Source of the DNA: Augochlora pura
Lineage: Eukaryota; Arthropoda; Insecta; Hymenoptera; Halictidae
Direction of reading: 5' to 3'
Length of the DNA stretch: 64,000 nucleotides
NCBI RefSeq assembly: GCF_028453695.1
Contig: NC_135781.1
Coordinates: forward strand, 28,953,640-29,017,639
Position numbers and translations under genes: made by a program. This document shows positions 40,664-52,228 of this stretch, one piece after another. The stretch's first letter is position 1. Every line of letters begins with the position of its first letter. The notes beneath the pieces were generated by a model. It did no database searches and was not told where the DNA came from. It was given only the letters and a program-made list of their open reading frames with translations.

Positions 40664-40940
40664 AATTGTCTTTTGCTGCATAATGCTGTCTTATACTGTC
40701 TGACGTTGTCTAATATTGTCTAATGTTGTCTAACATCGTCTAATGTTATCTATCATCGTCTAATGTTATCTATCATCGTCTAATGTTCTCTAACGTCGTC
40801 TAATGTTCATCGTCATCTAATGTCCCTTAGAGTTGTTCGCCGTTGTCTAAGATCGCCTAATATTATCTAACTCTGCTTGATCTTGTCAAACATCGTCCGA
40901 CATTGTTCAGACTTACCTGACTTTGTTCGACGTTGTCTAA
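40664..40940. repeat. 10-bp minisatellite (TAATGTTGTC), about 27 units
   Basis: The unit TAATGTTGTC and variants (TAACATCGTC, TATCATCGTC, TAATGTTATC) repeat with an exact 10-bp period from 40681 to about 40806. Phasing is then slightly shifted up to 40940. A 20-bp higher-order unit is duplicated exactly at 40741-40760 and 40761-40780. The period equals about one helical turn. Confidence 0.95.
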
Positions 40941-42393
40941 AAAAATACACCCAAAGTCCGAGCAAATTACGCAACCGACGAAATAGCCTCGGCGGCCCGG
41001 CTGACATAACTCAAACAAGGGCCACAAATATTCGATTTGGTTCTTGCAATTTAATGTGCTGTGAAGGAAATATGGGGATGTAATCGCTTGTAAGAAATGG
41101 CCACCGGGGGTGAATGCGAGAAAAGAGATATCTACGGATCAAGGAGATAAGTCGCGCAATCTATACGCGTTGCTGTTTGTTGGTGCCGCCTACTACTGTA
41201 AATAAAGGATACCGAACGGCGATAAAGCATCCTGCTGCATATTGAGCACGTCGAGAAGCACGAATGAATAATGAACAATGATATTTCTCAGTTTTTATTT
41301 GCGATACCCGCGCGCGGGGAAATATCGCTTCGAAATCCTTGAGAGATATATTCGCTGTTCCCCGTGTCCTCTCCGGCTCGAACGTACAAAGAGCGTGTAA
41401 GCTGAAACTTAGTTGAGCCATTACGAAATGCATACACTGAAAGAAAAGCTATCGCGCCGGGGCAAGACACGTTTCGGAGGTCTCGGAAAAATCGGGTCGT
41501 CTTTTTCTAAGTCGAGGCTTGGAATATTCTTTGGTTCCTAGCGGCTTTGCGCATCATCGCGCTCTCAGGGATGCATCTGCGCGGGTAAAAATGCATTGTC
41601 TGTTATGCAAATTCTTCTTTCTATTCGCTCGTGTTCTTATGAAAATATATCCATTATTCCACCTGCAAAAATACGACCCATAACGCGACTCGAAATGTGT
41701 AACACGAAACGATTGTAACTCGGCAACATCATTTTGTCCTTTGGTAAAAAATTCTCCTTAAAAATATTTTCCTTGTACAGTATCAGTTAAAACGTATCTA
41801 TATTTTCAATCTATCGACGATAACCAGATTCCTTCGCAAATCGACGCGGATCGTATTTCTTTCGCCGAATGATCGTCGGTTTCCGTCGCTCATCCATTAT
41901 GTAAAACCACTTGCGTGCGCGTCCGACAGCGAAATCGATCTCCGAAATTTCAATCAATTACTTCGCCATTCGAAGGACACAATTTTTCAGCCGCGAAAAT
42001 CGCGTCTGGCAACCGAGTGGCTTGCGAACGGAGACAGCCGGAGAGATTAGTCGCGGATGCCATTCAGTTTCGAGGTAAACGTCAGTTCCCGGGGAATATT
42101 GTCCCGGGCCCCCCTTTTATCCTGGTTATTACACTGCGGATTTCGTGGATCGGCGATCACGCCACGATGCAAAGACACTGTCAGATTACGAAGAAATCTG
42201 GAACAGGCGGACGGTTGATCTGTGCAGCCTGTACGAATTCCTCGGAAAAACGTTAAGGTAACAGTTAACCGTAGATGAGCGGAGATTCGGGAAAATGGAT
42301 CGGGCTTGAAGCGGGCTGACTTTGTCCAAGCAAGAGTTAGAGATAGATGGGTAAAGACCAGGGAAATGGATCGAGATAAAACAGGGTTACCTA

Positions 42394-42426
42394 CAGAGAG
42401 AGAAAGAGCGAGAGAAACAGTGAGAA

Positions 42427-42467
<41 letters not shown>

Positions 42468-42488
42468 GAGTTAGAGAGAAAGAGACAA
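42394..42488. repeat. (AG)n microsatellite and purine flank
   Basis: Pure (AG)n from 42433 to 42463 within a longer purine tract. The Arg/Glu-repeat peptide read through it is an artefact of this repeat. Confidence 0.95.
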
Positions 42489-43983
42489 AGGGCTAGGAAG
42501 GATGAGGGAGGGGGCCAGATCTGATCCGAGGATCTACGATTTTACAGATCTCGGCGACGATAATCGCTGACTTCACGGAAACCGGTGCCCGGTTTCTCTT
42601 CGCGAATTTTGAGAAACGTAGTTTGCATAACGGCTGGGAAAATCGAGCCGAGATCCAATCTTCCCGGAACGCATTTCATATAGTTTTTAATCTTCGGCCA
42701 ATTTGTTCGTATCGGCAGAACAATAGAAGAAACTAACCGATTTCGAAGTACCATTCTCTACGACCGACTTTCAATTATTATACCGGGAGATCGATCAGAA
42801 CCAATCAAAGTTCCGCACGACCTATTAATCGTACAATTCTGCGGAATTTAAGAGCAATCTTACGTTTTTAATATCAAAAGAGCGACATGGGATATTGAAG
42901 AAATAATTAAGAAATCACGAATCGTATTAAATACGAAATGATCTCGGGCGTGCGTTATGAACAGAAAGTTAGGATTTTGTGTTCGCTGGAATCAGATGTA
43001 ATGAGAATCAGCGAAATAACAAGCTGACATTTTCCAGTAATTGTTATTTTCAGAAGCAACCCTGAGGGGTTTGCGACGAATATAGTAAACTCCGCTAGTA
43101 GGAACAACGTGGCAAACTGGGAGAACTGGTAAACAGCTGAACAAAACCGGCACATTGTTTTAAATCCGCGCCGGACGGTTGTTATTCTCGCAGTGTTCCG
43201 TTGAAAGAAGTGCTTTACTTTTCCCGTTAAATAATTTCGCAGGCAATCACTCCATGATTCGTCGCAAATCAAACTGAAAATTGAAATCCTGCGGTGAACT
43301 CTATAGTTCAGACTTGCTGTAACTGTTCGTTGAATTCGTCTTCAACATTACAGAAAAGTAATGTTAACTGAAGAACAAGCAATGCTATTTGTTGAATAAT
43401 TTTTTACATCAACATTTTATTCCTATATAAATTTGATCGGAACATCTACCCGCCAGACCATCAGAAATGCTCGAAGAACTGTGCGAAAAAGTTGACGGTG
43501 TACCTTTTATATACGTTTACGCGTACACGCTCCCAGCATAAAAATGTTCAACGAAACAAATTAGTATATGCACCTCGAGCACGATGCAAATTCTACCGAA
43601 AGCTTGAAAAACAAGCGCTTCGGACTCCCCGCAAAAAGTAAAATCGCGCGCGCCGCCTTATTTTCGCTGTTTGGAAACTGCTACTTTGAACGAGCCTCCG
43701 TTAACAGGATGAATAGCATTCGAAAACCGACGCGGTTTAACGAAGATAAAAATTGAAACGTTTTCTTTGCGAAAATATAACCGAACGCCGAGTAATTTTC
43801 CCGTGTACGGGCGTAGAAATATTGCTGTCAAAAAGAAAATTGGGGAAACTGTTCCCGAGTGGACCCGTTTGTCGGTCGGCGCGCATTAAACGCTCGCGAG
43901 CCCCGCCAGTAGGTTTTATTTAATTAGCTCTTTCACCATTATCGGAACTTGTTTTGCACGCGGTATCCCCCCGTGCTGCAACG

Positions 43984-44015
43984 TCGCGCGCGCGCGCGCG
44001 CGTGCGCACACACAC
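43984..44015. repeat. (CG)n-(CA)n alternating purine-pyrimidine tract
   Basis: Over 30 bases of strictly alternating purine and pyrimidine: (CG)n, then GTGCGCACACACACG. It is a strong candidate for Z-DNA. Confidence 0.95.
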
Positions 44016-45310
44016 GTATTTCGCCGCGCGCCCGCGATTCCCTTGATTTAACTTTTATTTTTTACAGTCGAGCTGCTGCTGAAATATTCTCCCCCTAACC
44101 AGCAACAAGCCGACGGGAAAAAAAATAAATCAAACAAATTCAGGCCGCGCCGGATGAAAAGTTTTCAAATAACGAGGAGTGGACACTTTGATTCTTCCAT
44201 TACAATGACTGTCAATTCCGTGGCCCGCGCGCGCGTTTTGCCGAATGTTTTTTTTTTTTTGTTTTTTTACACGGACAACGCCGTTGTAAGTCCGGCGCGA
44301 TTTTACGGAACGGGGTCCGGCGTTTTTATCGACGTCTGGGAATGAAAATGTATAACTGCAGCGCCATGGGATTAATAGACTGTAACGCAAGTACTGTTCC
44401 GTGAAATTTCGCGTTAACTCGACCCGCGAACTCTTCCAGGGACGTCTTTAATGCTCGTTTTGCGCGCGCTTTTTTGATACAGCCCCCGTCGACGCGCTCT
44501 ATTTTCAATGGGGCCGACTACTGCATCTAAAACAATCGATTTTTTTTCCACCGTGGATCTTGGAAATGTTTCCTTCGAGCTTCGAGACGAAATTCGGCGT
44601 TTTATTGTTTTATTGTTAGTCAGTTCTATTAATCGGAAACATGTATAGAAAAGAGTTAATACACACAGTTTTAGTGAGAGTATATCGATTAACATCGATT
44701 AACATGCTGTTTTTAATATATTATTTATCCTCCGATGGTAGTAAAATATTTTGAAAAATGATAATTTTCTCACTGTTCAACGTTCAGTTCAGAGGTCGCA
44801 TTTCATGTTATATTTTTCAACGAACGTTGAAATTCTCTGTATGTCAATATTCAGGCGTAACCGTTCGATTTAATGTTTTACGCTATGCTATTTTACTGTT
44901 CGCTGTTCGGGCGAAAGGTTTCATTTAATGTTTTCCGTTCCTTTAATTTTTATCTGTTCTATTTCAGCGGCAGCAAAATATTTTTACAAAATTGAAAATC
45001 TTCTAAACGCGAATCTCCAAATGGAAACGTTTAAGTTAACGCTTTACGTTAGCAAATACTGCGTGCAAATACTCCCCCGACAACGATTATATTTAACGTT
45101 CTTAATATTCAAATGAATTTCCTTGAAAATTCGCCCGCTCGAGGATATTGTGTACGATCCTCGATAGCAGTTGAATAATTATGTTTTATGTATAAGGAAG
45201 CGGTGCGCAGCAGTTTTACGGGCAATTCGGAGTTCATCGCATAAATTATAAAGCAGCTAGGATACGTCGCGATCCCCGAGCACCTAGTTCAATGTTATGG
45301 TTCGCCATGG

Positions 45311-45325
45311 CCCCCCCCCCCCCCC
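45311..45325. repeat. Poly(C) run, 15 bases
   Basis: Fifteen consecutive C after CCATGG. Confidence 0.9.
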
Positions 45326-45464
45326 TCGCAATTGGCAAATCGAATTTCTCAGAATTATCGTTGCAGATAACGTTATTGTACTACGTGTTTCGCCGCTCTT
45401 GGGCCATAGTAACCGGACGGGCTGCGGCGGGTCTTTGAGCTGGCTGCTAGTAAAATTCGTCTCC

Positions 45465-45482
45465 GTGTGTGTGTGTGTGTTC
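45465..45482. repeat. (GT)n microsatellite
   Basis: About eight GT units. Confidence 0.9.
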
Positions 45483-46420
45483 GTAAGACTAAAATTGTTC
45501 GAATATGTCCGCAACGGGAAATGCTATTTCATTGCGGGATCCACCTTTGCTCCGGATTTATTATGTGCATAAGAGAGAATCGGCGCCGGTTGTTCGGAAA
45601 TCCACGGAGAAAATTTGCACGGAGAAAGTATTCGGAAAAGCCTGTTCGTGCTACCCCCTCGATTCATCCGAAATTTTTCACCGGTTCAATTAATCGAACG
45701 ACGCGTTGTACGAGGCGCGAAATTTCTTCCCTCGACGCAGTTGAATTAAAAATCCTTTAATAAAGTATTGAAGAGACGAAACTTACTGCGGTCCATTTTT
45801 ACGAGCTATTTCATAAACTTCGGGATGAAGGAAAAATTTATTTCGATAATTAGAAAGTCCATGCACGTGACTGATAATTAACAGCGAAAGAAATATATGA
45901 AATATTCACTGAAATAATGAAATATTCACTAAGTTAACACGAAACTTAATACTAAAAGCGACTGGTACGTGTTATTCATTAAAAATTGCAGATTCGAATT
46001 ATCACGATGTTAGGTTAAATAAAAATATAAATATATAATTATTCGTCTCGGACGCATCTTCGTAAGTTCAGCAATAGACTAGTAGTAGTAGTACATTCAG
46101 TCCTGTAAACCGATGCAAAGTGAACTTCAGAAAAATAATTATACAGTCTTTGGAATGAATTATGATAAAATAAATACGAACAATAACAAGGAACTGTCGC
46201 GAAGAACGTTTCGTCGGATGATTCGATACTGGTGCGCAGAACGCGAGAAGCGATGCTCGCAAAAACACGTATGTATTCAGCCTGTAGCCTGTCTAGCTAT
46301 CAAATAAATGGAAGTAATAATACACGACTTACGCGAAGAACGTGTTCCCAATTAATTCGGTGTTGCTACGGAAGATGGGAAGGCCGGCCGTCAGAGAACA
46401 TAGAGACGGAGGGAGAAGAA

Positions 46421-46439
46421 AGAGAGAGAGAGAGAGAGA
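46421..46439. repeat. (AG)n microsatellite
   Basis: About nine AG units in a purine-rich stretch beginning at 46398. Confidence 0.9.
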
Positions 46440-46644
46440 AGAAGTTTAAGACATATTTGAAAGGAAGCGAGACAATTCCTCGGAGATAAAGGCAACGCAG
46501 GATTTGCAGGATGCGGGGGTATGGAAGAAGCGTAGAGGTGGAGGAGACGATCGTTGGAAGAGGAAGAAGGGCCTCACCGGCTGTTAAGAGCGGTCCGTTT
46601 TCTCGTCGTCGGAACGCCGGTCTCCGGCACATAACAAGCTCGTA

Positions 46645-46672
46645 TGGGACGGGGTGGGGTGGGGGTGGGGGG
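46645..46672 (+). repeat. G-quadruplex motif
   Basis: Five G-runs of 3-6 bases separated by one- or two-base loops (AC, T, T, T) on the plus strand. Among the densest G-quadruplex patterns in the window. Confidence 0.85.
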
Positions 46673-49600
46673 ACGGCGAGGAAGGCACGATGGGAAAACG
46701 GTAAAACAACGCCGCGTGAAAATGGCTCGTAAACGCGGAACACAATTTGAATCGGTAATGTCGCTGCTATTGAAAGGTCGCCATAAAACTTGAAGTCCGT
46801 GGTATCATAAAGCTCGGGGAAAATGTCGACGAGCACTTCCACGATAGTCGATACGTGCAAGATAGAAACGGTCACTGATAACGATCACGTAGACGATATT
46901 GTCCGCGATATCAAGGATCGCGTTATGGACGAGAGCCGCGCGCCGCGCGCAAACAATTTAATGGCTCGCCGACGACATTCGTATGCAAAAATCCCCAGGC
47001 CATATTTATATTCGCATCTGTATCTCGCGCGTTTCTATTGCGATCGGTATTATTGCCTATTGTTATGCAGATCGGCTAATTAAATGCCGTGAATCCGGTA
47101 ATCGGGCCGCCGGCCGACCGCCGCGATTTCGGCGACCTTGAAATATGTTGCTCGCTCGTTACCCCAGTTACCGAAGCGTACGCAATCAATTTTGACGAAA
47201 CTTGGTTCGAGCTTTTTTTATTTCTCTCCGCAAACTTTCCGTTTGGTGGACGATCTACGCTGTCTGCGGCAAGCAAGCGTCACACGCAGCAGACTGCAAA
47301 AATTTTGTCTGCGCTGTTCGGATCGCGTTCGAACGTGCCGCAGAAAGTTCCATAGTTCTACGTCGTTTAGTGTTTTCGTAATAAATTCTTAAAAGTGACC
47401 TACTTTCGTCTGATCTGCAGCGAAAGTGTATCATCCGGATAAAGAGGCGTTTATGAATCTTTTAGAGGAAAACGATGAATCGTATTTATTGAAACTTTTA
47501 GGTGACATTGTTGCATGCTTTTCGAAGTTGAAAATATTTTTTCGTTTTTAAGAATCGTTATAGTTTTGAGTTCTGTTGTACTCGTGTTACTTGTTAGGTA
47601 AAGTGAATATCTGTTACATTCTCGAAGGTAGAGCGACGTAACAAATATTGCAATGATATACATTGGTTTCTTTAAAATGCGTGACTTTAATATTGAACAA
47701 ATTATATTATGTAACAGCGAAGAGCGAACGCACGTGGTTTTCGCATTTTCTTACGCGAGCGATTGGTAATCGATGACGGATCGTCGACGCATTCCGGCGA
47801 TGCGTAATAAACGCGTAATTCGGTTCACGGCAAGAATTATAAATTTAATTCCGCAGGCTCCTGCGCAAGCGAACATGTTTGTTAGGTAGGCGGACGTTTG
47901 CGGACAATCGCGACAGCTAATTGTGTAATTTATTACGCTAAATATTCACCGACTTCGACACCTTTGCGCGCCCGGCTGCGAATACTGGTACGCCTACGCG
48001 TTCCCACTATGGAACAGTGATCAAGTTTGTAACAAAGTTTCAAACAATTTTCCTCCTTTGACATTCAGAGCATTCGAATAAGTTCGCGGGTAAACTTCGC
48101 CCCGTAGCTTTTGTAACTTTTCGACCGAATTCATAAAGAAGTTTTCGTTAATTTCGTACCTTATGATCAGTCGCTTATTACGTTAGGCCTTCGGTTAATT
48201 TTCGTTAAGATTCGCGATTGCTGCGTTACAACGTATTCGCATATTTCATTAACCGAAATAAATGTTTGTGGGTCACGCGTTACTATAATGAAACGAATCA
48301 TCAATTACTAAAGATTTCCTGGTATCCGATCGACCTGTTATTAATTAACAATTTCCGCGCGGCTAACGTGGCAATAAATGCACGAAACGTTAAATTTTCT
48401 AAAGGATCGAAGTGGTTAAATTATGAATATCTTTCATGTTTAATACTAGCTATCATTTTCAATTTAATATTCGAAATTTTAACCGTATAATTTAACCGAA
48501 TATCTTCGGTTTCAAATTAAAGTTTAATCGAACATCGGAGAATTTCCATAATTCGGTATGCGATGATTGACGGCAATATTCCCGCCCAGTCTTTCGGAGT
48601 ATAATATATAAATATAAAGCGCGTCGTTTTTAAACAATGATACTCGGCGTTCCGACGAACTATCGGTTTTGGAATTATTCTCGCGTTACGATGATTCGTA
48701 TCGAGTAATCCGGCGGGAACTTAGGCGAGCACCGCCGTTGTAAAATGTATCGGCGACAACGCGATAGGGGCACTTCTCGCGGCGATTATGTTAAGACGTT
48801 CGATTGAGCGTTTCCTATTAGATACAGCGGTTGCGGTATCGATTGGAAAATTGCTAATGCGACGCGGTTGCAACCATGTGGACGAAGATGAATGGCCCCG
48901 GTATTTAAGAACTAATTTTATTGATTACAGTTAGAGTTTGAAGCTCTATTGTTCATATCCCACTATTGTGGGCCCATTGGAGGGTGACTTCCTTGATAGA
49001 TCGACGAAGGGATCCGCCAAATGGAAATTGAATGGTAGCCGTGGCCGTTCTCTCTCAACGTGTTTCACGCAGATATAATACAATAAATCAAGCAGTCGTC
49101 GACGAGCGACAAAGGACGCGAAGAAAGATCGTGGAAATCGAATTCTGATTGCAGTCTTGCTTAATCGAGTCGCGTGGACACGCGAGTCAACGCGCGCAAT
49201 CTTCTAGAATACACGGAAAGACTGTCCCGTCACTCTAAGCATCGTTAACGTTATCTCTCGTCGAAAGTGGAGACAGTAAAACGACTAGAAACTGAGAAAA
49301 TTACTGCCAAAGATTACAACTCGGCGCGTTTGCGATCGTTACACGTTCGATTGAAAGTTCGAAAGTATTTCGCGGAATTTTATATTTTTAACGCGATTCG
49401 TTTCGATTTAATTATCGACGTAACCGCGCGCGTTCGAAGTAGGATCGAGAGGAAAAAGGCATGCACGAATGCAAAGTAATATTTTTAATACTTCTCTTGA
49501 TTAGGAAACCACCTTGATGAATATTAACGAAATGAAAATACGGGTAGCTCGGAGAAGAGTCAAAGAACGCGGATTTAATATGTTGATCACCGGACTGTGA

Positions 49601-50530
49601 ATTTCTCTGTAAAATGTTCCCCCCCCCATTAAACGTATGGGAGTTCTTTCGAAACTAATTTCGCCCCCCGTGGTAATTAGTAATTTCACTCGACCAAAAA
49701 AAATACCATCGCTAAATCTCGCGCGTTCAATTTTAAATGCTTCTGCTTTTTTGATAATTGCACGAGGTTTGCTGGATATTTTCTAACCGCTTCGCGTTAA
49801 TGCACCGCATCGCGGTTTGTAGTTGTGTATCGCGTTTCAACAGGTAAATTTTTATAAAGAATTCAAAACCGAATTAGCCGAATCGTCCGACCTTTTCAGC
49901 ATTAAACTACACGCGTCCTCGAACACCTGCGTGCACGGCGACGCTTTTGTCCGCAAATGGTGCTGTTCGTATTCAAAAAAAAAAAATTCCAACATGTTTT
50001 TGACATCTTGGCCTCTCGCTCCCTCCTAACAGCAGCAAAAAAAAAATGAGTACGCTCGCAATAACGGCGGCGGGGTTCGTCGACCGCTATTTTGAATAAC
50101 GACCGTCAAGAGATTACCGCGAAAAACAATGCCGCCAGGAATATTAATGCGAGTGTAGATCATCGTAAATGCCAGATACTTGGTGTAAAAAAATCCACCG
50201 ATTAAGCACTTATTGTCCGAAATTCTGGCGCGCGAAAATGAAGGCTCGCACGTTATTATTCATCGGTTAAACTCTCTTTACTTCCGCGGGAAAGTTAAAT
50301 AAAAGTGATAAACCGCGGCCGCGCCTCGGCTTTGCAAACCGGCGCCGTGAAAATTCGCGCTCTGCTTTAATTGAACTCGGCTTCTTGGTAAATTTAAATT
50401 TTTAATCATGCGCGCGGATAATTTAGCTTGCGCGCCCGCGCCTATGGATGAAGTGATTTTATGAGAAGCATTGATGTACGTGTTCTTTATTTCCAAGACA
50501 CGCGATACGTGTAAGATAGTCAAAGGTAAA

Positions 50531-50780
50531 ATGTGTGGAACGTGTATAAAAACCGTAGAAACGTGTACAAAATATACAAACTCGTGAAGTATCCAGAGAA
50601 ATGTTACAAATTTTACAAAGCGTGTACGAAGTTCAACAAAACATACAAGAACGCACGAAATTGTATAAACTGTTCGAAAACGTATGGAACGGAAAAAACT
50701 GTACAAGCATGCATGAAATTCTACGGAACACGTAAAAACGTGCAAAAATTGTAGGGAACACCATAAACTTGTGTAGTACA
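50531..50780. repeat. 10-bp degenerate minisatellite with phased A-tracts (about 25 units)
   Basis: Units of the form NCGTGTACAA or NTTTTACAAA follow one another at almost exactly 10 bp (for example ATGTTACAAA, TTTTACAAAG, CGTGTACGAA, GTTCAACAAA, ACATACAAGA). Runs of A therefore recur once per helical turn. The VYK/KFYK-like peptide seen in one frame comes from this repeat. Confidence 0.8.
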
Positions 50781-51163
50781 GTCCGAAACAAAAAAAAACT
50801 TAAATAAAACGGCAGAGAGAACAAGTGAAATTGCAAAGCGCAAACGAAAACACGCGGAATAATGTAGCGGCTAAAATCGTATGAAATACAAAAAAAAAAA
50901 GAAAATCGCGCAAGCCGCATAAACTATACAAGAGCAATAAATATTTTCCGCGGCACGATACCCGATAAAAATCTCCGGAGGAAAGTCCGTTGAAGGACGG
51001 GGATAAATAAACCGCGAAGTGGTCGCGAGTGAATGGAGGAGGATCGGCATCCGCGGCCGGGAAATTTATTCGGAAATGTTAATAAACCGGCGCTGTTGCG
51101 CAATTTAAACCGGCGGAACAGTGGCTCGCATTTGGTAGCGTCGCCCGTCCCGCTCACTTTTTT

Positions 51164-51173
51164 CCCCCCCCCC
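51164..51173. repeat. Poly(C) run, 10 bases
   Basis: Ten consecutive C preceded by TTTTTT. Confidence 0.9.
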
Positions 51174-51936
51174 GCCGACCGTTTTCTTTTTGAAATATAG
51201 GTTTCGTGGATGTGCGCAACACCTGCTACCTCCAGATATGTTTCACGTACGGATTCCGGAACCAATCTGAAAACCCCCATGAATGTTTCGAACGCCTCGC
51301 ACGGCATGCTACTGAACTCTAGAACTCTGTTCGTGGTTGCGTTACAAGGATGGATTCGACCGATATACGAGCCGTTCGGTTCGTTGTTCGATTACAACCG
51401 CGGGGGCCGTCCTTAACTCGGCAGCGTATCGATTTTTATCGTGTTCGACGCCGGTGGCGTTACGCGATCTTACCGAAAACACCGAGGATCGAATCAGCGT
51501 CTCGCATTAATTAGCGTACCGATCGATGCAATCGGATGCTACAGCCGCTGCCGTGGATCGCGCGGACGGCGTTACGGCCGTTCCGTGGACACGGTAATTC
51601 GTAATTTCCGCCAGTCTTCGGGTCTGGACCGCGCGCTGTTCGAGAACGCCTTTATCGCGGCTGTAAAAGATATTATTACCGCCGAGCGAAAGGAAGATTT
51701 ATCTTTTCGCAGTATCGTGCGCGTTGTAAAAGTTTTTATTATTTAATTTTAATAATGCCCGGAATTAAAGTATGGGCCGAGTCGAACGGTTTTATTGTAT
51801 GTATGTACGACAGGAGATAAAATTTCCTTGCGCTATGAAAAATTCATCGCCGGGCTGGCTACGCGACCATGCGGATGCCGGTATAATAAAAGACGGACTA
51901 TAATTCCCCTAACAAATTCGCGTTTTTATCCGGGAG

Positions 51937-51952
51937 CTCTCTCTCTCTCTCT
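51937..51952. repeat. (CT)n microsatellite
   Basis: About eight CT units after GGGAG, a possible GAGA-type site on the minus strand. Confidence 0.85.
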
Positions 51953-52140
51953 GTAACAGGGACTTTATCAGCGTGTAAAGCCGGGCATCGTGAATTTTTA
52001 GCTATTGGCTTGTAACCCTTTTATCCGCGTTCAGTGCTTAGCCGCGCTCCATTTCGTATTCCAGTGTGAACGCGGGTTCTCGATATTTGGGAATCCGTTT
52101 CGAGAAAACGATCGCGCCTCTACAATCCCGCGGAATCGCG

Positions 52141-52156
52141 CGTATGCGCGCATACG
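52141..52156. repeat. Perfect 16-bp palindrome
   Basis: CGTATGCGCGCATACG reads the same on both strands, 51 bases upstream of a (CG)n tract. Confidence 0.9.
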
Positions 52157-52206
52157 TGAGCAGTTTTATGTGTCATTTTATTGAAAATTGTAGGCGAAGT
52201 TAAAAA

Positions 52207-52228
52207 ACGCGCGCGCGCGCGAGAGAGA
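52207..52228. repeat. (CG)n-(GA)n compound microsatellite
   Basis: About 15 bases of alternating CG pass directly into GAGAGAGA. Confidence 0.95.

Larger units (their letters stand above)
40941..50530. other. Noncoding DNA rich in simple repeats
   Basis: Microsatellites and G-rich tracts are listed separately. CpG-rich patches lie near 43.6-44.5 and 46.4-47.4 kb. The longest frame (46366-46875, minus) runs through purine and G-rich repeats and is not credible. Confidence 0.5.

Noticed and set aside
40664..40940. Possible CRISPR-like array
   Set aside because: The 10-bp units are contiguous with no spacers, and the DNA is eukaryotic, so this is a minisatellite.
42306..42524. Arg/Glu-repeat ORF resembling a coiled coil
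   Set aside because: It is the translation of an (AG)n microsatellite.
46005..46020. TTAGG telomere-type motif
   Set aside because: A single occurrence (GTTAGGTTAAA) with no tandem array.
46366..46875. 169-codon minus-strand ORF, the longest in the window
   Set aside because: It runs through (AG)n and G-rich repeats, giving Ser/Leu and Pro runs. It has no domain, no homologue I recognise and no splice context.
50278..50745. 155-codon minus-strand ORF rich in Phe/Val, and a VYK-repeat peptide on the plus strand
   Set aside because: Both are generated by the 10-bp tandem array, not by a protein-coding constraint.
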